Source: LMUY01 sp965199105 (lineage in GTDB: Bacteria > Pseudomonadota > Alphaproteobacteria > Acetobacterales > Acetobacteraceae). Taken from it: a stretch of DNA of 64,000 nucleotides. The notes beneath the pieces were generated by a model that was not told the DNA's origin, did no database searches, and saw nothing but the letters and a program-made list of their open reading frames with translations. Positions 52,136-61,304 of this stretch are shown in pieces. The stretch lies in the NCBI GenBank assembly GCA_965199105.1, contig CBDAQO010000002.1, forward strand, positions 2,418,001-2,482,000. The letters are read 5' to 3'. A program made the position numbers and the translations under genes. The stretch's first letter is position 1. Every line of letters begins with the position of its first letter.

Positions 52136-53529
52136 TAGACCGCCGCCAACTGCTCCCGCCGCACCTGCACCGTCAGTTCGTTCAGCGCCAGCTCGACCCG
52201 CTCCAGCATCTCGTTGATCTCGGCCTCGGTGATGATCAGCGGCGGGCTGAACGCCAGCGTGTCGTTGGCCAGCGAACGCCCGATCACGCCGTGTTTCTCA
52301 CCAAGCTTGGTGAGCCGCGAGCCCATGCGCGCCGCCGGGTCGAAGTTGCGCCGCGCGGCCTTGTCGGCCACCAGCTCGATGGCGCCGATCAGTCCCATGC
52401 CGCGCACCTCGCCCACCAGCTCATGGTCGGCGAAGCGGCGGCGGAGCTGCTCCTGCATCACCGGGCCCACCTCGCGGACGTGCTGCACCAGGTTGGTTTC
52501 GTCGTAGATCTTGAGCGCCTCGATCGCCACCGCCGCCGGCACCGGGTGCCCCGAATAGGTGTAGCCGTGGCCGAACGTGCCGATGCGGTGGCTTTCGGCG
52601 GCGATCGGCTGGAACACCGCGTCACTCACCATGGTGGCCGAAATCGGCATGTAGGCGGCGGAAAGCGCCTTGGCGCAGGTCACGATGTCCTGCTTCATGT
52701 CGAACATTTCGCTGCCCCAGTAGCTGCCGAGTCGGCCGAACCCGCAGATCACCTCGTCGGCCACCAGCAGCACGTCATACTTGCGCAGCACGGCGCGGAT
52801 CTTGGTGAAGTAGCCCTCGGGCGGAACGATCACGCCGCCGGCGCCCATCACCGGCTCGGCGAACATCGCCGCCACCGTGTCCGGGCCCTCGGCCAGGATC
52901 AGCGCCTCGAGCTCGGTCGCGCAACGGGTGGCGAACGCCTCCTCGCTCTCCCCCTCCATCGCGCCATGGTAGAAATGCGGCGTCATGGTGTGGACGAAGC
53001 CCGGCAGCGGAAGGTCGAACGAGCGGTGGTTGGTCGGCAACCCGGTCAGCGAGGCCGCGCCGATGGTGATGCCGTGGTAGCCCTTCAGCCGCCCGATGAT
53101 CTTCTTCTTGGCCGGCCGCCCGAGCGCATTGTTGTAGTACCACACCATTTTGATGGCGGTGTCGTTCGCCTCCGAGCCGGAGTTCGAGAAGATGATCCGC
53201 GCGCCCTCCAACGGTGCCCGCGCCGCCAGCATCTCCGACAGCTCGATCAGCGGCGTGTGCGACTTGGCGGTGAACGAGTGGTAGAACGGCAGCGTGCGCA
53301 TCTGGTCGTAGGCCGCCTTGGCCAGCCGCTCGTTGTCAAACCCGAGCGAGGCGCACCACAGCCCGGCGACGCTCTCGATGTACTCCCGCCCCTCGTCGTC
53401 CCATACCCGCACGCCCTTGCCGCGGCTGATCACCATCGGCCCCGCCTCCTGGTGCGCCACCAGGTCGGTGTAGGGGTGCAGCGTGTGCGCGATGTCACGG
53501 GCGGCGGCGGAGTTGGGACGGATCGACAT
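52135..53529 (-). CDS. Class III aminotransferase (omega-aminotransferase type)
   Basis: 464 residues from the ATG at 53529, with AGGAG 7 nt upstream. PLP fold type I class III motifs: FSNSGSEANDTAIKMVWYYN, KKKIIGRLKGYHGITIGAAS, LLVADEVICGFGRLG and the Schiff-base Lys in TCAKALSAAYMPISATMVS. The gap between the family's VADEV Asp and Lys is normal. It resembles pyruvate-dependent omega-transaminases acting on beta-alanine, putrescine or GABA-like amines. It is the first gene of a two-gene unit with the VWA protein. Confidence 0.92.
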   Translation of the reverse strand: MSIRPNSAAARDIAHTLHPYTDLVAHQEAGPMVISRGKGVRVWDDEGREYIESVAGLWCASLGFDNERLAKAAYDQMRTLPFYHSFTAKSHTPLIELSEMLAARAPLEGARIIFSNSGSEANDTAIKMVWYYNNALGRPAKKKIIGRLKGYHGITIGAASLTGLPTNHRSFDLPLPGFVHTMTPHFYHGAMEGESEEAFATRCATELEALILAEGPDTVAAMFAEPVMGAGGVIVPPEGYFTKIRAVLRKYDVLLVADEVICGFGRLGSYWGSEMFDMKQDIVTCAKALSAAYMPISATMVSDAVFQPIAAESHRIGTFGHGYTYSGHPVPAAVAIEALKIYDETNLVQHVREVGPVMQEQLRRRFADHELVGEVRGMGLIGAIELVADKAARRNFDPAARMGSRLTKLGEKHGVIGRSLANDTLAFSPPLIITEAEINEMLERVELALNELTVQVRREQLAAV

Positions 53530-53680
53530 GGAGGGCTCCTGGAGAGGACCAGCCTGGTCGGCGAGGCCATGGGCGAGCTTAGGCCCGCGATGGCCTGCGT
53601 TGGAACCCTGCACGCACGGGACGCTTTTCCCGCCCGCTCAACGCGGCTAGGAAGGGCGCCCTTAGCTTTTGGAGGGCGCG

Positions 53681-54118
53681 ATGACGCAGCAGAGTCGGAT
53701 AGCCTTGTGGCTTGCGATCGGTCTGACGGTGCTGCCAGCAACCGCGCTCACGCCGGCTTGGGCGCAAAGCACCGGACCCGCCGTGCCCGCGCCGCGCAGC
53801 CGCATTCCCACCGACGACGACCTCCACCCCAACGTGCCGCCCCCGGTCTCGACCCTCACGCCGACCCGCGGCATCGCTGGCCGCCGGCTCGACCCGGGTG
53901 CGGTGCTCTGCCACACCGAGGCCGACCTGCAGCATCGCGCAGAAGTGACCCAGCGCATCTCGGACGGCGTGCCGGATGCGGGCGAGCCGTTGGAGGGCTG
54001 CCGCATCATCGCCCAGGCGCGCGGGGTGGACGTGCTACAGCGGGTCGGGTTGGGCCGGCTACAGGTGAAGCTGAAGCCAAGCGGCGAGGTTGGTTGGACC
54101 GACGCCTACCTTCCCTAG
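53681..54118 (+). CDS. Secreted protein of unknown function
   Basis: 145 residues from the ATG at 53681, with GGAGG upstream. The signal peptide ends at ALTPAWAQS. The mature part has a Pro-rich segment (RIPTDDDLHPNVPPPVSTL). A small folded region follows with two cysteines (AVLCHTEADLQ, LEGCRIIAQ) and an SH3-like end (GRLQVKLKPSGEVGWTDAYLP). It is a single gene, followed after 10 bp by a family B repeat. Confidence 0.7.
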   Translation: MTQQSRIALWLAIGLTVLPATALTPAWAQSTGPAVPAPRSRIPTDDDLHPNVPPPVSTLTPTRGIAGRRLDPGAVLCHTEADLQHRAEVTQRISDGVPDAGEPLEGCRIIAQARGVDVLQRVGLGRLQVKLKPSGEVGWTDAYLP

Positions 54119-54128
54119 CGCACGCCGC

Positions 54129-54235
54129 CTAGAGCATGTTCCGTTCACTTCCGCTCACTTCACACGCTCTAACCCTCTGTTTTGCGAGCATCTTCACCCG
54201 ATCAGACGATTCCGTCTGATCGGGATCTGCTCTAG
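54129..54235 (+). repeat. CTAG-bounded palindromic repeat, family B copy 3
   Basis: This 107-bp copy is nearly identical to 50502-50608 and 51417-51523. The stem CCCGATCAGACG-ATTC-CGTCTGATCGGG is perfect. Its right CTAG (54232-54235) contains the reverse-strand TAG stop of pyrE. Confidence 0.92.
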
Positions 54236-54963
54236 CCGCCCGCGTCGGCCGCCCGCCGTGCCGCCGCCTCTTCCGCGCTGCCCACGCCACCATGGGCGCG
54301 CGACCACGCGACCGGGTCTTCCAGGAAGCGGCGCACCTCGGCCAGCGCCGGCTCGGCGAAATAGGGCCGGTCGCGGCAGGCGTCCAGCACGTCCCACCAG
54401 GTGGCGAGGTGGTGCAGGGTGATGTCCATACTGGCCAGCGTCTCGAAGCTGCCCGGGAACACGCCGTAAAAGAACACCACGAAGGCATGGTTCACCAGCG
54501 CCCCCGCGTCTCGCAGCGACTGGGCGAACTGGATCTTGCTGCGCCCGTCGGTGGTCAGGTCCTCCACCAGCAGGGTCTGCTTGCCCTCCGGAACGTCGCC
54601 CTCGATCAGCGCGTTGCGGCCGAACCCCTTTGGCTTCTTGCGCACATAGGCCATGGGGGCCAGCATACGGTCGGCGATCCAGGCGGCGAACGGGATGCCG
54701 GCGGTCTCTCCGCCCGCAACCGCCTCGATCGTCTCCAGGCCGATGTGGCGGTCGATCTTGTCCACACCGAGGGCGCAGATCTTCGCGCGCGCCCGCGGGA
54801 AGTAGATGATCCGGCGGCAATCGATATACACGGGTGATTTCCAGCCGGAGGTGAAGGTGTATGGTTCTTCGGGACGGAAATTGACCGCTTTGATCTCCAG
54901 CAGAATTCGCGCCGTCGTCAGCGCCGCGTCGCGATCCCAGTCGGTTTGGTGCTGTTGCGGCAT
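54232..54963 (-). CDS. pyrE: Orotate phosphoribosyltransferase
   Basis: 243 residues. YTFTSGWKSPVYIDCRRIIY is the conserved N-terminal block, AGGETAGIPFAAWIADRMLA and APMAYVRKKPKGFGRN hold the orotate/PRPP contacts, and TLLVEDLTTDGRSKIQF is the PRPP-binding loop. It converts orotate and PRPP to OMP in pyrimidine synthesis. It is somewhat longer than short PyrE forms because of a C-terminal tail that runs to the TAG inside the family B repeat. The tail's final residues (EEAAARRAADAGG) are low complexity. Confidence 0.94.
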   Translation of the reverse strand: MPQQHQTDWDRDAALTTARILLEIKAVNFRPEEPYTFTSGWKSPVYIDCRRIIYFPRARAKICALGVDKIDRHIGLETIEAVAGGETAGIPFAAWIADRMLAPMAYVRKKPKGFGRNALIEGDVPEGKQTLLVEDLTTDGRSKIQFAQSLRDAGALVNHAFVVFFYGVFPGSFETLASMDITLHHLATWWDVLDACRDRPYFAEPALAEVRRFLEDPVAWSRAHGGVGSAEEAAARRAADAGG

Positions 54964-55037
54964 AGCTGCGCCCTCCGTGGCCAGCAGGCTCGATAGCGCC
55001 TGTGCGCGGTCGCGTCCATTCGCCCGCGGCGGCCACC

Positions 55038-56054
55038 ATGCGTGAGCCGGCCGACCTGAGCCGCCAAGCCGGGCTGCCGATCGACGACGTGGCGCCGATC
55101 TGGGTGCTGGACGACCCGGCGGATGGCGCCTCCTCGCAAGCCATCGCGGTAGCCGAACGCCTCGGCGTGCCGCATCTGCGCGTGCCGCTGTCCTGGAGCT
55201 GGCGCGCCTCCTTCGCCGGCCTCGTCACCGGGCGCTCGCTGGGCGGGCTGCATTCCTCCGGCTGGCCGTTCTCGGCGCCACGCGGCCCGGCGCTGGCGCT
55301 CTCCGGTAGCGGCCGCTCGCAGGCGGTGGCGCTTTGGCTGCGCGGCAACTTCGGCACCCGCGTGGTGCATTTCGCGCATCCCCGCTGGCGCGCCCGCCTG
55401 TTCGACCTGCTGGTGCTGCCCAAGCATCAGCGCCCGCCGGCCCGCGCCAACGTGGTGACGGTGCTGGGCGAGCCGAACCGCATGTCCCCGCTCGTGCTGT
55501 CCCAGGCGCGCGTGGCGTGGGCCGGGCGGCTGTCGCACCTGCCACGCCCGCTGATCACGCTGCTGGTGGGCGGCGGGCGGCTGGGTGCCGAGCTGCAGCC
55601 CTCGGTGGCCTATGGGCTGGCCCGCCGGGTCGCGCGCATGGCGGCCGCGGTGGGTGGCTCGGTGATCTCCAGCACCAGCCCGCGCACCGGGGAGGAAGCC
55701 ACCGCGGCGCTGGCCGAAGGGCTCGCCCCGTCCATGCACCTGCTGTATCGCTGGGGCGAGCCGGGGGACAACCCCTACGCCGCCATGCTGGCCCTGGCCG
55801 ACGCCACGGTGGTGACGGGCGACTCCGCCTCCATGATCAGCGAGGCCTGTGGCGCCGAAGCCCCCGTGTTCATCGCCGCGCATTCCGACGCGCCGGGCCA
55901 GCGCCGCATGCACGTCTCGCTCTACCGCGCCGGGCAGGCACGCCCGCTTGGCGACAGCTTTTCACCCTGGCCGCGCACGCCGCTGGACGAAGCCGGCCGG
56001 GTGGCGATGGAAATCCGCGCCCGCATGTCGGTCGGCCCCCGCGCGACGGACTGA
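55038..56054 (+). CDS. ELM1/GtrOC1-family protein
   Basis: 338 residues from the ATG at 55038. PIWVLDDPADGASSQAIAVA, LLVGGGRLGAELQPSVAYGL and VTGDSASMISEACGAEAPVF follow the pattern of the 'mitochondrial fission ELM1 family' proteins common in alphaproteobacteria, which have a GT-B-like fold. The bacterial role is not established; an envelope glycosyltransferase is often suggested. It diverges from pyrE over 74 bp. Confidence 0.85.
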   Translation: MREPADLSRQAGLPIDDVAPIWVLDDPADGASSQAIAVAERLGVPHLRVPLSWSWRASFAGLVTGRSLGGLHSSGWPFSAPRGPALALSGSGRSQAVALWLRGNFGTRVVHFAHPRWRARLFDLLVLPKHQRPPARANVVTVLGEPNRMSPLVLSQARVAWAGRLSHLPRPLITLLVGGGRLGAELQPSVAYGLARRVARMAAAVGGSVISSTSPRTGEEATAALAEGLAPSMHLLYRWGEPGDNPYAAMLALADATVVTGDSASMISEACGAEAPVFIAAHSDAPGQRRMHVSLYRAGQARPLGDSFSPWPRTPLDEAGRVAMEIRARMSVGPRATD

Positions 56055-56081
56055 ACGCGGCTGCCTTCACCCACAATTTCT

Positions 56082-56123
56082 CCCTCTCCCGTCCGTCACG
56101 GGAGAGGGCCGGAGTGAGGGCCC
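56082..56123. repeat. REP-like element with perfect hairpin
   Basis: CCCTCTCCCGT (56082-56092) pairs with ACGGGAGAGGG (56098-56108). GCCGGAGTGAGGGCCC follows, matching the GGGTGAGGG shoulder of the elements at 30323 and 41290. It sits 27 bp after the ELM1-family gene stop and may act as its transcription end. Confidence 0.75.
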
Positions 56124-56263
56124 TTTCGTTGGCCGCTGACAGCCGAGAGCGCTCCACACGGCCACCCCCTCGCCGGCTGGCGGGCAAGGGTGTGCTTGCT
56201 GTTGCCACCGCTCCGCACTACACTTCGGCCAAGCTTGCGAATCAGTCGCAACTGGAGAGCACA

Positions 56264-56506
56264 GTGGGACGAGAGCAGTCGGTGATCGCCCGGCGGTGCG
56301 AACGCGCCGTCGTGACCGCCTATCGCGAGCTGCGCGCCACCGGCAGCTTCGATATGGACGCGTTCCGCGCCTGCACCGTGCTGTACCGTATCCACCATCC
56401 CGAGGCGTCGATCAACGAGGCGCGCCGCCTGGTCTCCGAATGGATTGATCACCACGTCGTGCGCGGCGACACCGGCCCGACCGCCGGCTGCGACTGCGAC
56501 GAGTAG
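56264..56506 (+). CDS. Small conserved-looking hypothetical protein
   Basis: 80 residues from GTG at 56264, with GGAG 7 nt upstream. The sequence is well mixed and helical (ARRCERAVVTAYRELRATGS, FRACTVLYRIHHPEAS, EARRLVSEWIDHHV), ending in a Cys-Asp tail CDCDE. It is not membrane-bound and matches no family I can name. The phosphodiesterase reading frame overlaps or directly follows its 3' end in another frame. Confidence 0.6.
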   Translation: MGREQSVIARRCERAVVTAYRELRATGSFDMDAFRACTVLYRIHHPEASINEARRLVSEWIDHHVVRGDTGPTAGCDCDE

Positions 56507-57354
56507 CGGCGTCGATCGACGTCATCGGCCATCGCGGCGCCCGCGCGCTCTGGCCTGAAAACACCATCGAGGGCTTCCAAGCAGCGCTGGCCGCCGGTGT
56601 CACTTGCTTCGAAATCGATGTCGGCCTGACGCAGGATGGCGTCGCCGTCTTGAGCCATGACCTGCGGCTCTCGCCCGACCTCGCCCGCCAGGAGGGCCAC
56701 TTCCTGCCGTCGCCCAGCCGCTATCTGCATCGCATGAGCTGGGCCGAGCTGCGCCGCTTCGACGTCGGTCGGCTGCGGCCCGGCAGCGCCGCCGCGAAGG
56801 CCTTTCCGCGCCAACTTGCCATCGACGGCGCCCGCATCCCGAAGCTGGCCGACGTGCTGCGCTTGCCCGCGCGCTCCACCGCCGTGCGCTGGACGATCGA
56901 GCTCAAGACCGCCCCGAACCGCCGCCGCGCCACCGCGCCCCCCGAAGCCATCGCCGAGGCGGTGGCCGCCGCCATCGATGCGGCCGGGGCCGACGCCATG
57001 GTGCAGTCGTTCGACTGGCGGGGGCCGCGCCACCTCCGCCGCCTTCGCCCCGACCTGCGCTATGCCTGGCTGACCACGCGCAACACCCGGGGATGGCGCG
57101 GCGGCCAAGCGGCATTGCCCGGCGCCGTGGTGGCCGAAGGCGGCGGCACCTGGTCCCCCCACCACACCGAACTCACGCGCCGCCTGCTCGAGCGCGCGCA
57201 CCGGGCGGGCTTGCGCGTCGTGCCCTGGACGGTGAACCGCCTGGCCGACCAACTGCGGCTGGCGGCCTGGGGGGTGGACGGCATCATCACCGACGACCCG
57301 GTCGCCGCTCGCGAGGCGCTCGGGCTGCTCAAGCCGCCTCCCGCCGGGCCATGA
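56494..57354 (+). CDS. Glycerophosphodiester phosphodiesterase-family protein, start unresolved
   Basis: The coding evidence clearly begins by 56515: VIGHRGARALWPENTIEGFQ contains the family His-Arg and Glu-Asn residues. FEIDVGLTQDGVAVLSHDLR follows with Glu, Asp and the second His. The C-terminus has VVPWTVNRLADQL and WGVDGIITDDP, as expected for GDPD. In this frame no ATG, GTG or TTG occurs between the upstream stop (56446) and TTG 56650, which lies after the catalytic residues. CTG at 56494 or 56488 is the nearest alternative; ATC at 56515 is also possible. The coordinate given is therefore provisional. The 3' end overlaps the convergent gene by 26 bp. Confidence 0.75.
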   Translation: MRRVAASIDVIGHRGARALWPENTIEGFQAALAAGVTCFEIDVGLTQDGVAVLSHDLRLSPDLARQEGHFLPSPSRYLHRMSWAELRRFDVGRLRPGSAAAKAFPRQLAIDGARIPKLADVLRLPARSTAVRWTIELKTAPNRRRATAPPEAIAEAVAAAIDAAGADAMVQSFDWRGPRHLRRLRPDLRYAWLTTRNTRGWRGGQAALPGAVVAEGGGTWSPHHTELTRRLLERAHRAGLRVVPWTVNRLADQLRLAAWGVDGIITDDPVAAREALGLLKPPPAGP

Positions 57355-57967
57355 AGTTGGCCTTGATGGAGGCGCGCGCCACCAGCGCCTGCATCGCCGG
57401 GTCCTGGTCGCCGTCCTTGGCGGTGAGCGCTTCCATTGGCACGAAGAACTCGTGCGGGTGCGGCACCTGGTTTTGCAGGAAGCCGTCATAGTGCCGCGGC
57501 CGCAGCCCGTACATCACCCGCATGTCGCGCACCGGCAGCACCAGCGGCACGGTGGGGGTGACGCGGATGACGCCGGTGGCCTTCCAGCGCGGGATGGCGC
57601 TGTCGGGCGAAAGCGGCGCGAGCAGCCAGGGCAGGGGGCACACCGCCATTAGCGACTGGGTGGAGGGCGCGAAGCGGGAGCGCTTGTCGAGGAAGTTCGG
57701 CAGCGAGGCACAGGCCTCGATGGCGAAGATGTCGGCATAGGGCTCGGCCGGGGTGCCGCCGAAGTTGAGCCAAAGCCCGTCCGGCAACGTGCGCAACCGC
57801 TCGCTGCCGGGCAGCTTGAGGAAGCACAGCCCCGTCGTGATGCTATCTGGCCGGCCGCGTAGCCAGGCGCCCCGACCATCGCTTTCCAGCCCCGGCGGAT
57901 GCTGCGGCCACTGCTTCAGCCGGGCGCGGACCATTGAGTCGAGCGAGTAAGGACAGTCGGACACCAT
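57329..57967 (-). CDS. Hypothetical protein
   Basis: 212 residues. AAGGAG 6 nt before the ATG at 57967 supports the start strongly. The protein is soluble, with no signal peptide, and has mixed alpha/beta character (SITTGLCFLKLPGSERL, LWLNFGGTPAEPYADIFAIE, VIRVTPTVPLVLPVRDM, PHEFFVPMEALTAKDG). I do not recognise the family. It is convergent with the phosphodiesterase gene. Regular codon use and the good ribosome-binding site make it a real gene. Confidence 0.75.
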   Translation of the reverse strand: MVSDCPYSLDSMVRARLKQWPQHPPGLESDGRGAWLRGRPDSITTGLCFLKLPGSERLRTLPDGLWLNFGGTPAEPYADIFAIEACASLPNFLDKRSRFAPSTQSLMAVCPLPWLLAPLSPDSAIPRWKATGVIRVTPTVPLVLPVRDMRVMYGLRPRHYDGFLQNQVPHPHEFFVPMEALTAKDGDQDPAMQALVARASIKANFMARREAA

Positions 57968-58284
57968 ACAACTCCTTCGCAGAGACGTGCGCGTTACGCC
58001 TACGAACGTATGTATAGCCGGCTGGTGACGCCGCGCAGCCGGGATTGCTGCACAAAGCCTGGGAAGTAATTGTTTTACTGGCTTTTAACGCCAGAGCTCA
58101 ACGGAAGAAGCAGCAAAAACATGATCTTAGCCAGCCGCGCCCGGCGTGGCGGATTGGGCTGGCTTGAACCGCGCCTACTGAAAACAACATCTTAGCGTGC
58201 ATTCCTGCTGCCTTGAATGAGCAATCGATTGGTTCGGCTGCTGAACGTGCCATTTTCACCTGCCGAAAACAGCTATTCGTCACG
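57968..58284. promoter_or_regulatory. Intergenic region upstream of the hypothetical gene
   Basis: Roughly 300 bases, AT-richer than its surroundings. It contains a small CTGGC/GCCAG inverted repeat (58078-58095) and, on the minus strand, a TATACAT sequence about 45 nt upstream of the ATG at 57967 that could serve as a -10 box. No gene or RNA was recognised. Confidence 0.4.
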
Positions 58285-58311
58285 AAAAAAGGCCCGGTCT
58301 GCACCGGGCCT
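58285..58311 (-). terminator. Rho-independent terminator of gltA
   Basis: On the minus strand, GGCCCGGT pairs with ACCGGGCC across a short loop and is followed by TTTTTT. It is the second of two hairpins after the gltA stop and has the full stem-plus-U-tract form. Confidence 0.85.
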
Positions 58312-58331
58312 CTCGTCAAATCCGTCACGAC

Positions 58332-58362
58332 GGCTTGCCAGGATCGCCGATCCTGGCAAGCC
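58332..58362 (-). other. Perfect 14-bp inverted repeat just after gltA
   Basis: GGCTTGCCAGGATC (58332-58345) and GATCCTGGCAAGCC (58349-58362) are perfect complements around a 3-nt loop. It begins 5 nt after the gltA stop, before the U-tract terminator. It could stabilise the mRNA 3' end or act as an additional termination hairpin. Confidence 0.8.
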
Positions 58363-58367
58363 GAACC

Positions 58368-59675
<1,308 letters not shown>

Positions 59676-59843
59676 GCTCTATTCCTGTCGAAATTAGCTC
59701 GGCGGGATCGCCGCCGCGGGCGCATCGGCCGTTGTTCGGTCGATGAACAGGCTCAATTAAGGTGCAAGCGGGTGCGAAGCAACATTCGCACTGCAGCAAA
59801 GCCGGGCAGCACGCGCCAGCCGCTCCAGGCCGACGATCGCGGG

Positions 59844-61301
59844 CTAATCCCAGAACGGGTCGGTGCGGCGGAACTTGGACCAGCTCCGCGCAATGGCCAC
59901 CCGCGCGTCCAGGCTGCGGGCGGCGGCAAAGCCCTGCACCGCGCCAGCCGCGAACTGCCGGTCGGCGCCGCCCTGCAGCGACTGCATCAGCCCGGCCGCC
60001 GCCGCCGTGTCGTTCAGGTGGCCGAGCGCCTCCTGCAGGTCGCTCACCCGCCGCACGAACCGCCGGGTCATGCGGCGACCATGCAGCGGGGCGAAGAACT
60101 CGGCTGCATAGCGCAACCGCTTTCCCTGTTTGCGCAGCGCATGCAGCTCCTCGGCCGGCAGGTCGCTGATGTCGTGACCCGGCGCCAGCATGTGCTCGTG
60201 CCGCTTGGACAGGAGTGCCGTGGCATAGCCGCCGGCATCGGCCTGCAGCACCGCCAGCCGCTCCGCATCGGCGCCGAACTCCCATGGGCGCAGCGCAGCC
60301 AGTTGCACCAGCGCGATGGCGAGTTGGCGGAACGCCGGGCCGGCGAACAGCGCGCGCAAGGCGGCATAGGCGGCCTCGCGCTGCTTGCGGGCGGCAGCGA
60401 GCATGGTGGCGATGCGCCGGTCGCCACCCAGCGCGGCCGACACCTGCTGGCCCATCCCAAGCAGGAACACGTCCCAATCGCGCGCCCGCCCCAGCGCCGC
60501 CGCCAACTCGTGCAGCAGCGGCTTCACCGCGGCCACTTCCGGGCTGTCCACCGCCCGGCGGAACACCGAGAGCGCCGACCGCAGCCGGCGCAGTGCCACG
60601 CGCATGGCATGCACCGGGTCCGGCGTCTCGCCCAGGATCACCTCCGGCACCCCGGCGAGGATGACGTCGGTGAGGTGGCCGATCACCAGCGCGGCCGCGT
60701 CCCCCACCGTCGCGTCGGGCGGCACTTGCGGGCCACCCTCCTGCCGTGCCGCGGCCGTGGTGCCGCGGGCCAGTGCCATCGCCTGCGTGGCCAGCGACCA
60801 ACGCGGCACGCTCACCGCCACGCTCCCCGCCAGCTCGCGGCTCAGCGTCAGCAATAGCGGCGCCGGGCCCTCCAGCACCACGCGGCACACCGCCGCCTCG
60901 TTCGCCACGCTGCGCAGCGTGCCGTCCAGCACCGTGAGGCTGGCCGGCTCGTCCGCCACCACCGCCAGCACCCGCCGCCGCCCATGGAATGCCGCCACCG
61001 GGACCAGCGGCGTGGCCAGTTCCGTCACCGCCGGCCCCAGCGCCGCCAGCTCGCTCGCCTCCGCCAGCAGCGGCGCGGGCGTGCCCGGCGGCCAGGCCTC
61101 GCGCGGCTTCGGGCTGGCTTGCTCCAGGCGCCACAGGCCCTTGCTCTGGCACAGGCTGAGCTGGGCGGCGGCAAGGTCGCCCGCCGCCGTGTCGTGCCAG
61201 ACGCACTCATAGGGGGCTGCGCGCGTACGGCGGCCGATGGCGGACAGGCGCAGCAAGCGCGGCAGGTCCTCGGGCGGCAGGCAGACTTCGAGCGTGGGCA
61301 T
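59844..61301 (-). CDS. CHAD-domain protein with CYTH-like N-terminus
   Basis: 485 residues. The N-terminal 190 residues resemble a degenerate CYTH/triphosphate-tunnel half (LEVCLPPEDLPRLLRLSAIG, YECVWHDTAAGDLAAAQLSL), lacking the ExExK signature. The CHAD domain follows with VHAMRVALRRLRSALSVFRR, LGRARDWDVFLLGMG, ELHALRKQGKRLRYAAEFF and LQEALGHLNDTAAA. CHAD helical bundles with conserved His/Arg/Lys bind polyphosphate. It begins 3 nt after the phosphatase stop, so the two are co-transcribed. Confidence 0.88.
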   Translation of the reverse strand: MPTLEVCLPPEDLPRLLRLSAIGRRTRAAPYECVWHDTAAGDLAAAQLSLCQSKGLWRLEQASPKPREAWPPGTPAPLLAEASELAALGPAVTELATPLVPVAAFHGRRRVLAVVADEPASLTVLDGTLRSVANEAAVCRVVLEGPAPLLLTLSRELAGSVAVSVPRWSLATQAMALARGTTAAARQEGGPQVPPDATVGDAAALVIGHLTDVILAGVPEVILGETPDPVHAMRVALRRLRSALSVFRRAVDSPEVAAVKPLLHELAAALGRARDWDVFLLGMGQQVSAALGGDRRIATMLAAARKQREAAYAALRALFAGPAFRQLAIALVQLAALRPWEFGADAERLAVLQADAGGYATALLSKRHEHMLAPGHDISDLPAEELHALRKQGKRLRYAAEFFAPLHGRRMTRRFVRRVSDLQEALGHLNDTAAAAGLMQSLQGGADRQFAAGAVQGFAAARSLDARVAIARSWSKFRRTDPFWD

Positions 61302-61304
61302 CGT

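Noticed and set aside
50502..54235. Recurrent peptide ending SSDRVKMLAKQRVRACEVSGSERNML in several minus-strand frames
   Set aside because: It is only the translation of the three family B repeats read through from other frames; not a conserved protein domain.
47722..54235. Direct repeats considered as a CRISPR array
   Set aside because: Copies are over 100 bp, kilobases apart, in different families, and have no regular spacers or cas genes.
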